DNA of 64,000 bases from Oidiodendron maius Zn (lineage: Eukaryota; Ascomycota; Leotiomycetes; Myxotrichaceae). Shown here piece after piece: positions 42,120 to 53,876 of the stretch (position 1 is its first letter; every line of letters begins with the position of its first letter). The notes under the pieces are model-generated. The model was given only the letters and a program-made list of their open reading frames with translations. It searched no databases and was not told where the DNA came from. The DNA lies in NCBI GenBank assembly GCA_000827325.1, contig KN832905.1:58242-122241 (forward strand), in the 5' to 3' direction. Position numbers and translations under genes: made by a program.

Positions 42120-43894
42120 TCAAGACTCATTAATTTTGCGTTTAATGTTCTCGCCTTTTTTCTGAGCCTCAGGGTAGTATGTAGCAAACTGGTGAACAGG
42201 AATACGTTTGGTGAACATTTCGTCGAGCTCCTCATAAGACCGACCTTTCGTTTCGGGTTGGAACCACCACAAGAATGCAATACAAGGGAAGGACAAGCCA
42301 CCAAAGATGAATCCAACTTTACCCCCGAGGTTGGCTTTGTCCGGGTTGAACAGATATGGCAACACGAAACTCCACATAACGGAGAAGCAATTTTGGACTA
42401 TAAGCCCAATTGCAATCGTTTTGGCGCGCAAACGGGCGGTGGCGACTTCTGTTAAGACCGTATATGCAGTGGCGCCAATAGTGACATTATAGAAGAAACA
42501 GTAGAGAAGGATCATGGCAACGGTAGCCTTCAGCTCTCCAGGCGATCCCCCTACAGCAAGTCCACCCATGACCCAAAGAATGACGGTAAGCCCAGCCGTA
42601 CCATATATTGTCAGATTACGACGACCAACTTTATCAATCAAATACCAGGAGATAATGTTTCCAACCATAGACAGAACTTGTTGCACAATCTGAAGTCTAA
42701 AGGAGGCGCTGGTGCTGTATCCAGCAAGCTGGGAATAATAGGTTGAGTATGACGCCGCAAAAACGATTCCAGTAAATTGTTGAACTGATAGAGGTGCAAT
42801 CGAGATGATCGTTCGCCGAAGATTTGAGTTCCGGAAACACTCAATGTAGGTCACTTGTTCAGTCTCCTGGCAAATTTGTTCCAGGGTCAATTTGATGTTT
42901 GCGAGGCGTTTGCGGTCTTCCCCCGTCGAAGCCTTGTACCCGAGACGTTGTAAACTGCGTAGGGCTTTATCTTCTTTCCCTTTGCTGACAAGCCACCATG
43001 GGGACCTAGCCAGGCTATTAATGAAGATCCTTGGAAGATAACTGGAATCAACTATACTGACTCGGGCATAAACCACACAAAAATGGCTGAGACTGCAGCA
43101 AAACCATACTGGGAGCAAAAAACTGCTCGATAGGCCCAGCGATTTGTATAGTTCCCAGTGCTATTCACAATCAAAGAGACACAGAATGGACCCACAGTAT
43201 ATGATAAGGCAATTAAGCAGGTCATCAAACCACGGAGAGAGTGCGGAACAACCTGTTAACGTCAGCTTAGCTCCTCTATGTCATGATCAAATCCGCACGA
43301 GGATGACATCTTACCTCTCCTATATAGGCTGCTGACACTGTTTGTAAAGTGCCAGCAGCAAACCCGTTTAACAATTTGCCCCCAAAGAACATAGCATTGG
43401 TGGTAGCAACAAATTCGATACTAATTGCAGCAAATGACACACAGAGAGCAGCGATGACGGTTTTTTGTCGGCCGATAAAGTCAGAGATCTGGCCACAGAA
43501 CAGAGCACCTATGACCGTTCTGTGGATCGTTTCTCATTAATCCTATGTCTAGTGAGGACATAAATGAAACTCACGATGCGATTGGGGCGCCGCTGAACGC
43601 CGACTGCCATTGTGCGGGCAGAACATAGTTGCCTTCGTAGTATGAGCCAAAATCTTTCCGAAATTCAGGAATCCCGAGGATATTTCCCGCGGCTTGCCCT
43701 TCAAAGCTGATCAGGAGAACCGTCCACACAGCGTAGAGACACCAGAAAAACGCCAAGGGGTTTTTCAAAATGGCCTGTATCTTGCTGGTGTCATGGTCCT
43801 CCTGGTTAGCTAAATGGGCGACTCGATCTTCAGACAGATTCTCGGATAGATTCTCATCGTGGGCGGCTACGCCAATATTTTTTTCAGCATCCAT
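42120..43894 (-). CDS. MFS sugar transporter, alpha-glucoside/maltose permease type
   Basis: Four exons: 43894-43575, 43519-43315, 43252-43062 and 43005-42120 (introns 55, 62, 56 nt), 533 residues. The start at 43894 gives MDAEKNIGVAAHDENLSE. Sugar-porter signatures are present: GALFCGQISDFIGRQKT (the G-R-[KR] loop 2-3), MPESPWWLVSKGKEDKAL (PES plus PWWL), VQQFTGIVFAASY, IDKVGRRNLTIYG, and the C-terminal PETKGRSYEELDEMF. The YTVLTEVATARLRAKTIAIG segment is typical of fungal alpha-glucoside permeases. Plasma membrane, proton symport of a di- or monosaccharide by analogy. Head of the gene faces a ~1 kb spacer shared with the esterase 3' end. Confidence 0.9.
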
Positions 43895-44959
43895 AACTTT
43901 TAACGTGATATAAATGAGATTCAAAAGTATGCCATTCAGATTTAAGGAATTTTTGTATTTCCGGGGAGTAATTAAATAGTTTCTGGCCTTTAGTATATTG
44001 TCCAGGCCAGTCTACATGCGCAACTGAAACTATTTCTTCTAGTCCTGATCTTTTCCCCGGATTTAGGCCGACCCTAAGCCCGCTAGTGACAGGAACTCTA
44101 TAGGTATGGGGTGGCTCCGGCTTCCGTTTTTGTCTTCTGCGGGGTAAATTCTCGCAGTGTCGCTGTGAGCGAATGAGGTGGGTCTAATGTTTTTGCTATT
44201 TATCTTTGCGGGAGGGAGCTAAACTGTTCGAGCTCCTTCTTAAGATCAACTAAATTAAGATCAACCTCGCGCTGACAAAAGTTTAAATGAGCGAAGTCTG
44301 GTATTTCCCTATTTTTAAAGGGAGATAACTGGGAGTACAAGACTAGGAGAATTCCTGATTTTGAGGGCTGCTATGTAATGCTCTATTTGTAAATTAGGAG
44401 CCAATGGCACCAAGAATATCAACGACTGCTGAAGAATACCATTTGATGTTCCAACCATGTACAGTTGTCTTACTACTCACGCTGTATTAGGACCCAAAGC
44501 ACTCAGACTGCTTCGGGAGCGAGTTAGGTTCTGCTTTACCTTGATGTGGATATACAATTGTAAGAGTTTCTAATTTGGTGATCGAGTAAATCAACAACCC
44601 TCATGAATGCACCCAAGAAGGAAATCAGAGGCTCTTTATGCGCTAGCATGCATTCGGGGAAGGATGAATGAACGTGGTATTACCGATGTTAACAATTTTA
44701 GGCCATGTGTCTAGCCTAGGCATCTAAGATGTCTAAAGTGTATACATGGTACTACTAGCAAGCAAGGTCATAGTTGCGACAATCTAGATAAGTTCAGTCG
44801 TATAGAAGCATCAAAATTCGGAACGTAGTAGTCTTTTGTCAGTTTCTAGCATTTCCACGTTGCAGTTATTTAATGTAGTGCGAAAAAGACCGACTTGAAT
44901 TTAACTCGTCGATGAAGTTACTGATTTATTGGTCTAAACTGTCCTTGTATGCTCCTTAA
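43895..44959. other. Intergenic, promoter of the sugar transporter
   Basis: No gene seen. The stretch just upstream of the transporter contains GGGG-type C/G blocks (for example CTGCGGGGTA near 44138) that could bind zinc-finger repressors, but this is not specific enough to call a site. Confidence 0.35.
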
Positions 44960-46300
44960 TTAACTTTGCGCGGTATACCGATCATACATCTCCTTCTCGA
45001 AGAGCTTCTGATATGTGGCCGACTGAAAGTCTCCGAATGGCAATATGTTGCTGGCATATAACAAGGCTAGTCCTGAATCCCTGTCAATAGTCCAAAGCAA
45101 ATTAGGCAACCCACTCCAAGTAAGTGATCCTTTCTTTAGACCGGTCTTAAGATCGTTAAGGATCAATAACCCACCAAGTCCATAATCAATCTTCGTGCCC
45201 AGCGGCAAGCTAGCAAACGTATCTATCCACATTGGTTGCTCGCGAAAACCCATCAAAGCCTGTAGGGATTCTTTGCCCAACTGCGGCTTAAACATGTCCT
45301 CTACGGTTCCCGGCTTGAGCAGGCGTCCATCGTTCGCAAGAATTGAATGCATAATCTTCAAATACTCCACAGGGGATCCAATAGCGCCAGAGCCACCATA
45401 CTCATCCTCAGTAGGATCATCGTAAACCAAATCGTCTGTCCATTCAACGCCATTCTCACTTTTCACGGCAAGTTGGAAAGCCGGCTTCTCCATATTACCA
45501 CGCATACTCATCTTTACCAGGTTCTGCTTCACTGAAGGTTTCAACTCTTGATGAAATGTGATATCTTTTGCGCCAACAGCATTCCAAATATGCTGCTGCA
45601 TATACGCCTCGAGCGAGGTATGATTTAGGCGCGATATCAGCACGCCTGCCCAATCCAGACCAGTGCCGTAGATCCAGCCACTTCCTGGCTCGAACACCAA
45701 GGGCACGCTGATCCGATCCATCATCGGAAGGCTGCCCATGCCTGGTTCCTGGCCGCGGAGGGTGCGCCAGCGTACAAGGTTAGGATGTATTGCATCGTAG
45801 GCTATGCCGGATGCATGGGTTAATAGAAGACTATTCAGGACATGATTAGCAAAGATCCTGGAGCCTGGAACCGTTGCATGAAATCTGACCGCAAGGTAAT
45901 TTTCTCGCGAGCCGTTTTTAAAATGGGCTTCTCTGATCCATCTTCGTATCCTTCCAATATCTCCGGTTTTTCCAATTCTGGCAGTATCTCTGATACATCA
46001 TCGTCAAGACCAATCTGACCCCTCTCTACACATTGCAAAGCTGCAATTGAAGTCATGAGTTTGGTGCAAGATGCCAGGATGAATGTCGAATCTAGGCCCA
46101 TTGGCTGGTTAGGGTCTTTTGGCCCGAATGCCTTTTTATATTGGAATTTTCCTGCGTGTTGCATTAGACTGCAAATTGGCGAAAGGTCATGGAAAGTAAA
46201 GGTATAGAGGAATACCTTCCGCATCAGTAGCTAACAATACCACACCTGGGATGATTCTCTCGTCGCAGGCCTTTTGGATTTGTTCTTCAAAGGAGGCCAT
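44960..46300 (-). CDS. Beta-lactamase-fold esterase/transacylase (EstB/LovD-like)
   Basis: Three exons: 46300-46216, 46151-45890 and 45830-44960 (introns 64 and 59 nt), 405 residues. The start MASFEEQIQKACDERIIPGV is the usual opening of this family (PF00144). The catalytic S-x-x-K is in ILASCTKLMTS; the Tyr motif is IYGTGLDWAG; HASGIAYDAIHPN and YGGSGAIGSPVEYLKIMHS are further family blocks. The C-terminal DYGLGGLLILND region and WSGLPNLLWTIDRDSGLALL stand where the third conserved motif lies. Cytosolic, no signal peptide. Family members hydrolyse esters or transfer acyl groups in polyketide pathways (LovD); here no polyketide synthase is near, so a plain esterase is at least as likely. Confidence 0.87.
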
Positions 46301-47265
46301 GGCTGTTGGTTCAGACTTTGAGGTGGGTTATATAAGTAATTTGAGAGCAGTATGTAAAGCTCGATTTAAGTTAGGATATTTGAGTGGATTGAGCCCTTTG
46401 TTCTAGACTACTTCCTGAATGCCGATGTTGAATTTCGTTCGCAGTAATTTACCCTCTCCAACAATGCGTTGGGAGCTGATAAATCGGGGTAGAAAGTGAG
46501 CAAGAAAACGAAACCAATTGCGGGGAAGAGGTGGGAAAGAGCAGAACGAGCCGAACAAGCCGAACAGGCCAATAGATTGGAATTCTGACAATGGATGCTT
46601 ACATTTCTGCCGAGTCGTGATTTCGGCTTTCACGTAAAATATCACTAAAGTTTCATGGCGTTATACGTACAGAACGCTCATAATTTAAGTAAGCAAAAGT
46701 AACTAACTTATACGAAGCAATATCGTGCCATCATCGTCCTTTCCCTACATACCTTCAACCGACTAGAGTCACCAAATATACCGTAACTCTTGCTCAGAGT
46801 TCTCCTATCAGCCGAGTGCCGGTCCCTGGTTCCCGGATAATGCGAAATGCATCTATTTAACAAAATCAAGTTGTTAGAAAGAGACGATCAAAGGCCACTC
46901 ACCGTCAAGAAATTCTTAGGAATTCTTGTTCCCTCTCGTAAATCCCCACGTTCGCGAGCCAGTACAAATGATACTATATTCTTCAAGCCGTCATTCTTAG
47001 CGCTAAACTCTCACCAGAAGCACATTAATTTGAAGTCTTATTCTGGTGAGTCTAATTCTGAATACGCCTAAGGCCACCGAAATCCGGAAATTCTTCTCTT
47101 CTCGACGCATCTCTCACTCGACCGTAGGTCACGTGTAACTTCGCAGTAATACATTGCCGTGCACCCTAGTGAGTAATTATAAATAACGTGACCACAAAAT
47201 ATTACTTTGCAAAATTTACATTGCATTTGCTTGGCTAGCAGCCAGCCTGAATATGCTATTTCGAG
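46301..47265. other. Intergenic, no supported gene
   Basis: Promoter of the esterase and AT-rich spacer. Small frames at 46403-46645 (-) and 46847-47071 (+) have no recognisable content. Confidence 0.4.
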
Positions 47266-47553
47266 GTGCTGGTCACGTGCATAGTGGTTGGTGGATGGTC
47301 CTGGGCTAGCACGAAAGGGGAGATTGCTGCCACTGAACCTGGCGCTGTTGTGGCGAGGTTCCCCGAAGAAGACTGGGCTTCAAGGCCGAGGAGATTTGTC
47401 GTATGTATACGCCATACTTTCAACTGAGAGAAGAGGACAAAAGAATAGTTCGGCTTATAGATCGCAAAATGGGATGATAAGCAAGCATACCAGGCTGCAG
47501 GTTCTGCGTGCATTGCGCTGTTTCCAGAAAAATTCCAAATCGCGACCTTCTAG
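47266..47553 (+). pseudogene. Decayed coding remnant, family unknown
   Basis: Two stretches read like protein: 47266-47433 with STKGEIAATEPGAVVARFPE and EDWASRPRRFVVCIR, and 47473-47553 with DDKQAYQAAGSACIALFPEK, ending at TAG. They are separated by ~40 bases that could be an intron or a break. No start codon or N-terminal domain fits upstream. I cannot name the family; codon use and acidic/basic alternation suggest a former gene rather than chance. Confidence 0.3.
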
Positions 47554-47933
47554 AGGAGCTTATTCGATGCACAACAAATCGGTATTATCCCTGTGAGCAG
47601 TAGACAGACGATTAGATGAACAACCGAATCCGAGGTTGGGGCGGTCGTATTACTGAGTGACTTGCTGACACCGCATTCGACAAGTGGAGATACAACTCCT
47701 AACTGGATCGAGCATTGGCCATAAGCAGCCTTGGGCATATTCCCGGGCGGTCATCTCTCATAAAGAGATGTATTTGTCACGACAATTGGAGGCTTCAATC
47801 CTGGTATTTGATTTGAGACTGGCAATTGATATTATCCGGCCATTTGCAATTTTGCGTCAATGTTATAAAGGAGTTGGCTGGCACCCATTCAAAATTCCAT
47901 ACAGAATAATTTTCTTCTTCCAAAGATTCAATA
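47554..47933. other. Promoter of the secreted hydrolase
   Basis: Non-coding spacer. A TTATAAAGG box about 70 bases before the ATG at 47934 may be the TATA element. Confidence 0.35.
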
Positions 47934-49218
47934 ATGTATTTCCCACATACTCTGCTCCTTTCGTTCGCCGCATTGGCAACTGCGATCCCGCTGTCACGTC
48001 CTGCTCTAAATTGTTTCGACATCACAGTGCCAGTCGAGGTTGACGCGAACGTCTTAACTTTCGATGTTGCCCCATTCACCGATACTTACCAATCTAAGGA
48101 ATTTCTGGTCAAATCAATTGCCAGAGATGCTAACCCAGCAGCCTTAGTAGGAAATACGACTCAATTAAAAAAGACATACAACATTGCTGCATCGTACTGC
48201 GAGCCTTTGCATCCTAGCACGCAAGCAAAGACACTGCAAATTCTTACTCATGGGCTCGGTTTCGATAAATCGTAAGTTCCCAGAAACCTGAAGTATCTAT
48301 GGCTCTGCATAGCATCTGCATATTGCCCGCATATTAATGACCCTGCGGGTAGGTACTGGAGCTTTGGAAATGCAACATACAACTACGTCCAAGCTGCCAC
48401 AACCGCAGGTTACTCAACTCTGGCTTACGATCGAATTGGGGTGGGAGCGTCCGACCACCCTGATCCGTACTTAGACGTCCAAGCTCCCACTCAGGTTGCG
48501 GTCTTGACTCAGTTAACCCAGCTTGCCCGAGACGGAAAGCTATCTTCGCGAATCCCCAAGCCGGAGAAAGTTGTTCACGTCGGCCACAGCTATGGCTCAT
48601 TAGTATCCAACGCTCTTGCGGCAGCACAGCCCAGTCTTTCAGATGGCCTAGTTTTAACTGGATTCAGCCATAATTCATCTTTTACTTCATCGTTCTTATG
48701 GCCTCTCAGCTTTCATTTAGCTCGGGAAGAAAATCCACGCCTCTTTGGCGGCCTTTCCTCCGGGTACCTCACCTGGGGCGACAAATACGATAACCAGGCG
48801 GCGTTCTTCAATTACCCCTTTTTCGACACTGCAGTACTAGAGCAGGCAGAGAAAAATAAGGCGCCCTTCGCTCTTGCCGAGGTGCTGTCTATTACGGCTG
48901 TACCTCTTGCAGCTCCGCAATTCAAAGGCCCAGTGCTGGTGAGTCATCATAATGGTCCCTAAAAGTTATAAAATACGACATTATCTAAATATAGTGATAA
49001 TTTAGATGATTTCGGGTCAGTTTGACCTTGCATTCTGTGGCGGCGACTGCGCCGGTATCCTGGAAGGACCGTATTCGCTTACCCCGTTCGTTTTCCCTGC
49101 GTCGAGCGATCTGCAGACGTATATCCAGCCAAACTCGGGACATGGTTTGAACCTTCATCTTAATGCCTCCGCTGGGTATGAGGTGATTACTTCATTCCTT
49201 CATACAAATAAGCTATGA
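47934..49218 (+). CDS. Secreted alpha/beta hydrolase
   Basis: Three exons: 47934-48271, 48353-48938 and 49006-49218 (introns 81 and 67 nt), 378 residues. A signal peptide is present (MYFPHTLLLSFAALATAIP). The core has QILTHGLGFDKSYWSFG (oxyanion-loop HG), STLAYDRIGVGASDHPDP (D-R-x-G-x-G-x-S) and the nucleophile elbow VVHVGHSYGSLVSNAL (G-x-S-x-G). The third exon starts MISGQFDLAFCGGDC, the strand that carries the catalytic Asp, and ends with NSGHGLNLHLNASAGY for the catalytic His. All parts of the triad are therefore present. Several N-glycosylation sites fit secretion. Substrate unknown: esterase, epoxide-hydrolase-like or peroxidase-like activities are all possible in this superfamily. Confidence 0.87.
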
Positions 49219-49867
49219 CCACCCCCCTTGCCTTTAACTGGGATCCTGCTCAGTATGTATTGAGGATAGTGGGGACATCTTTGCGCTATTATCCAGATAT
49301 GACGAATGATTTGAAAGAATGCTTAGAGTATAGAATTATTATGTTGAAATTATTTTAATATATTGCATTATTTTGTCAAATATAGAGAAATAAGAAGTTC
49401 CTATGCGGCGTTCTGTGATATATGAAGTGGACAGAAGCCTCACAAACTCTATCGACATGATTTGATTTGCGTGATGCATAAATGAACAAGTAGGGCTATA
49501 TTATAATAATTCTCTTTTATAGAATCTGATAAAGAATTGTTAGCATTCACAAATGAAGGGCTTTTGTCGAACTCGCCGCTTTACTTGAAATCGAGTTTTC
49601 CAACAAGCTTTCACTTGACCCATAAATGCTTCCAAGTCTGATGATACAAGGTGATACCTACTTACTATGCAGCTAATTCAGATTAGCCTGAAATTATAAT
49701 CTCACTTTGTACAAATCATATAATTTATTTTTCAGTTTCATGATACGTTACTAAATAAGACCCGAAATTTCCAATCTCACGAGCAGCATTCTATAGCCAA
49801 AAGTTGATGTTCTTTCAATCTTCACTAGACAGTTCCAAGTTCACAAAAACAGATGAGATATACTACG
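49219..49867. other. Convergent 3' intergenic region
   Basis: AT-rich spacer between the hydrolase and the monooxygenase, which end towards each other. Nothing else seen. Confidence 0.45.
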
Positions 49868-51403
49868 TTAAGCACTTAAGTAGTTATCCTGTACTTTCCC
49901 CAAGAGCGGCCGAGCACTCTCCCTAAACAAACTAAACTCGTCCCACCACTTAGAGTCTGGTCCCCGGAGAGGTTCGAACCCGCCCGCTAGTAGATCCCGA
50001 TTCACCCACTCTAGTAACCTGCGGATCACGAAATCATCCAGCAAGAATATACTATTCAGAAACGTCCCAGGCAAAACCCGGCTTTTTCGCCGTTTCTGCT
50101 CCGCTTTCATGGCCGCCTCTGAAGGGAGCCGGACCCGGCCGGCAAACACGACTGCTAGTACCTGGGCCTGGAAGTCGTAAAGCGAGAAGGTGGAGACGAA
50201 GTGCGTCACGCCAATAAAGGCAAGGGTTGGATCTGGGATATAAAAGATGTCCTCGTGTAAATTGTGAACGGTCCTACAGTCGGAAGTGGTAATGGCCTTT
50301 TCGTCCGCATCTTGAAGTGATACAGATGGCTGCTCTAAGATGGGTCCTAGGAAGGGGTAAGAAGTTAAGTAGCCTGTTGCTATAATTACATAGTGTATTT
50401 TCTCGAGAACCCTTCCACCTTCTAGGATAACTTTGCCCGGGATGGGAGTATTATCATCTAGGAACCGTCGACTTGGAACCAAATTGGGTTCGTTATCGGC
50501 TTCGATAATGAACCTGGTTACCATAGGGACCTTTTCTGCGCTCTTATGGTCCACCAGATCTCTGAAGTCGAACATCGTATCCTTTGCGCTCTCGTACACC
50601 TTTGCACCGTTGCTGGTTAGCTCGCTAGTAATCTCCATAGAGGAGATAAACCCTCCTATAACAAGGACCGTCTTGCCGCGGAAAGTGTCCGGCGTACGAT
50701 ATTGTTTAGAATGCGATATCCGGCTTGGAAACTCACGCTTCCAATCCGGCAGGCCCGGCACGTCAGGTACTCGAGGGACGTTATACCTCCCTGTGGCCAC
50801 GACGACAGCATCGAATTCCAAGGTCTCTTTTTTCAAAGTATAGCTTGTCGGCGTTGCGATGAGTTCGCAGGTCCGCACTAGCCACCGGCCATCGCTCTCC
50901 CTTTTCGCTACTGTTTCTGCTCGTGTGCAGAAGCGGGTCTTTTCCTCAACATGGTAGATACGAGCAAGATCTTGAAGATAGGCTAGCACCTTCTCGTGGT
51001 CCATGTAGTCTTCTGTGCCTTCCGGCCAGCCTAGCAGTGAAGTCCGCATTATGGTTGTGCTATTCCTACTTTTCATATTGGCATATACCGGGCCTCGAGG
51101 AGCGAAGAAAGACATCACCTCCTCTGAACTTAGCCCTTCCACCCATGGCTGCTCCAGATCATCCCATTCAGGGGGTGGGGGTCGAATGCTAGGAAACGGG
51201 GGATCTCGATCCGGCTGCAGGCTATAGCGCCAGGCTCCGCCAACATTATCTGCTCGCTCGAGGATAGTGACACTGATGCCCATGCGGAGCAGGTGCGCGG
51301 CCGATACTATGCCGCTGATGCCGGCACCAATAATGACCACAGTTTCGACCTTTTCAAGTCGAATAGAATCATCTCTATTCTGGGCCTTGTAGGATGACGC
51401 CAT
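49868..51403 (-). CDS. Flavin-containing (FMO/Baeyer-Villiger-type) monooxygenase
   Basis: Intronless, 511 residues from the ATG at 51403; the frame is open further upstream but has no ATG there. FAD site VVIIGAGISGIVSAAHLLRM (G26, G28, G31) and ERADNVGGAWRY are canonical. The FMO-identifying segment is FPSRISHSKQYRTPDTF (F-x-x-x-x-x-H-x-x-x-[YF]), ATGRYNVPRVPDVPG precedes it, and the downstream IIATGYLTSYPFLGPIL is the conserved ATG-Y strand. The second dinucleotide motif, normally G-x-G-x-S-[AG], is changed to IGGFISSMEITSEL, so NADPH binding may be altered. Role: oxygenation of a small hydrophobic or N/S-containing substrate with FAD and probably NADPH. No biosynthetic partner gene is adjacent. 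Confidence 0.87.
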   Translation of the reverse strand: MASSYKAQNRDDSIRLEKVETVVIIGAGISGIVSAAHLLRMGISVTILERADNVGGAWRYSLQPDRDPPFPSIRPPPPEWDDLEQPWVEGLSSEEVMSFFAPRGPVYANMKSRNSTTIMRTSLLGWPEGTEDYMDHEKVLAYLQDLARIYHVEEKTRFCTRAETVAKRESDGRWLVRTCELIATPTSYTLKKETLEFDAVVVATGRYNVPRVPDVPGLPDWKREFPSRISHSKQYRTPDTFRGKTVLVIGGFISSMEITSELTSNGAKVYESAKDTMFDFRDLVDHKSAEKVPMVTRFIIEADNEPNLVPSRRFLDDNTPIPGKVILEGGRVLEKIHYVIIATGYLTSYPFLGPILEQPSVSLQDADEKAITTSDCRTVHNLHEDIFYIPDPTLAFIGVTHFVSTFSLYDFQAQVLAVVFAGRVRLPSEAAMKAEQKRRKSRVLPGTFLNSIFLLDDFVIRRLLEWVNRDLLAGGFEPLRGPDSKWWDEFSLFRESARPLLGKVQDNYLSA

Positions 51404-52368
51404 CACAACCTCGTGTGCAGGGTGGATATAAGTGAAGCAAGGCGAAGAGTCAGGACCGAACAACTCAGCGGAACCGACGACAACGCGGGGTAAGCATAAT
51501 GCATCCAGATGCACGTGATAATTCTTTGTATAATATCGCAAACTGTGGCCGGGACATTACGAACATGAGCCAGCCCTCTATTAGTCTTAGCTACAACCTG
51601 TCAGGTAATGGGGTGAGCAGGCCTAAGTAAATCTGACCCGAAGATGATCGCGGCCTGAGCCCGGCTTAGGCGGCGCTGCCCACGTTAGACGCAGAGTTGA
51701 AAAAGGGAGACGTTTCCGTCAGGAAACCGCAAATCTCACACGGAAATATTATCATGCCATTTTGTATTTCTGTCCTTGGATGTGAACAGTCGCTGCTCTA
51801 GCCTGAGCGCGTTCTGAGCCCTGAGCACGCCGTTACAACAGCCGGAACTTATTCAGGGGATCTTTTTCCGATGCCCGAGTTAGGATGGAAACACGACCCC
51901 AGATCGGTCAAATTACCCAGAGATGGGAGTAAGCCGCAGCCAATTATCCCCGTGGTCGATTTATTCGAGTGCGAGTCGTGCAAGCCCGACCCCAACGACC
52001 CCAACCAGCGGCCATTTAAGTCAAGCAGTGAAAAGTGGGTGCAGACGCATTAGTACAAGAAGCATTGGGATACAACACATAGGGAAGAGGGAGACGAGAA
52101 GAGTGGCGCGGCATGGTTTCGTGGTGGGGGAGGCGCAATGGTGGCGGGTGTGTGTGGGATCAACAGAGAGCGACGATAGTGAGGGTAGGATGAGGGCAGT
52201 CTCTCTTCCCTGTTTTAATATAACTCCCCTTCAATTTTTTGTTTTTGCTCAGATTTTTATTTATTTTGTATTTCCCTTCGCTCTTTATCCAAACGGCAGA
52301 AATCTTTTACCTCGAAGAGCGAAGCAACCAAGATTCAAGAAACTCGTTCCTTGACATAACGACACAAG
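51404..52368. other. Divergent intergenic/promoter region
   Basis: Shared by the monooxygenase (minus) and the aspartic protease (plus). A 60-codon frame at 51871-52053 (+) is Pro/Lys/Asp-rich without a motif. The ~150 bases before 52369 are T/C-rich, typical of a fungal leader. No gene called. Confidence 0.4.
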
Positions 52369-53876
52369 ATGAAGGCACCTACAGCATCTGCTGTCATCCC
52401 TTTCGTAGCTTGGTGCTCTTGTGCACTAGCTGCAGTTTCATTCAAGATTATCAGGGACCCCAATGCCCCGGATCTCAGACGACGAAGTCTATCAGCTCCA
52501 GTAGTAGCTATCTCCGAGTCGTTATTTAACAATCAATCATCTGGAGCCTACCTGGCGCAAGTTAGCGTGGGCACGCCTCCGCAGCAGATCAGTCTGCAAA
52601 TTGATACTGGAAGCACTGATGTTTGGATGCTGTCTGTATCAACGGATCTGTGTCAGATGACGGGAGGCGGGTGTCTAACTCCTTGTGAGTCACAAGCCTG
52701 ATATTCTTCATTGCGCGTTCTAATTATATATTGATAGTCGACGAAACGGCATCCTTGTCGTCCAATGTTGTCGCTCAGGGGGCTTTCGTGGCTAGCTTTG
52801 GAGGAGGCGAGTCAACAAATGGCGACTATATAACGGACGACTTTATAATCGGGGGAGCTACTATCAAAGGACTGCAGATGGGACTCGCGAACACTTCGTC
52901 CATGGCATATGGGCTTATAGGCCTTGGGTATGATGTCAATGAAGGCTCTATTATCAACGGGAAAACCTCACTCGTATATCCTAGCATCATAGATGAAATG
53001 GTCAGTCAAGGTTTGATCAATACTAGGGCATATAGTCTATACCTTGATAACCTCGCAGCAACTACCGGCTCAATCATATTTGGGGGTCTTGATTCAGAAA
53101 AGTTTCATGGAAACTTAGTGCAACTACCAATTATATCTACCACTCTAGCAAACGGGACAACCGCATTTACTCAACTCCAGGTTGCAATGACTTCGGTAGG
53201 GGTTGACTCCCAAAGCTTCACGCCTGCCACGTACCAAGCAACCGTAGTCCTGGACTCCGGGACCACCCTCGCCCTACTCCCTAACGATCTTGTTGCGGGT
53301 GTTGTTGCTGCTGTCAACGGGGTCGACGATACCCAGCCCGAAAACAGCGGTTTTATCTTTGTCGACTGCAATGTGCTTTCTAATTCTTCCTTTACCGTTG
53401 ACTTCGGCTTTGGAGGCGCAAATGGCATTGTCATCCATATCCCTGCGAGCGAGATAGTCGCCACTGCCACAACATACCTAGGCGACAAGACTCTGCCGGT
53501 AGCTACATCTTCTTTCGGCGAAGTCTGCCTCCTAACACTACACTTCACAAACAGCACTACTTATCTCATCGGTGACGCAATCCTTCGATCTGCATACGCG
53601 GTCTATGATCTCCAAAATAACCTGATCAGCCTCGCACCAACGAATTTCAATTCAACCACCAGCAACATTGTTAATTTCACAACCAGTGAGACGAGCATTC
53701 CTACTGTTACTAGCACGGCGAGCAATTCAACTACGGCAAGTGCATTCGCAAGTGCCACGAAAAGTACAAATGCCGGCGTGACTTCAGTACCTGCTTTCGA
53801 CATGCAGCAACTATTAGGTTTCGGTATGTCGGTTGCGCTGGTGACTTTGGGCGGTGGAATGTTTCTGGCAGCGTAA
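52369..53876 (+). CDS. GPI-type secreted aspartic protease (yapsin-like)
   Basis: Two exons, 52369-52684 and 52738-53876 (53-nt intron), 484 residues. A signal peptide (ending about CALAAVSF) is followed by a short propeptide with RRRS at ~38-41, a likely Kex2 site. Both pepsin-family catalytic motifs are present: LQIDTGSTDVWML and VVLDSGTTLALLP. The flap-region equivalents and YLIGDAILRSAYAVYDL complete the A1 fold. After it comes a Ser/Thr/Asn-rich stalk of ~50 residues and a hydrophobic C-terminus (LLGFGMSVALVTLGGGMFLAA) with no basic tail, as in GPI-anchored yapsin/OpsB-type proteases. Role: processing of cell-surface or secreted proteins at the plasma membrane or wall. The first segment between the two cysteines (DLCQMTGGGCLTP) keeps the disulphide loop. 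Confidence 0.9.

Noticed and set aside
49960-50000. tRNA-like GGTTCGAACC box
   Set aside because: It falls inside the monooxygenase coding frame and no cloverleaf can be drawn around it.
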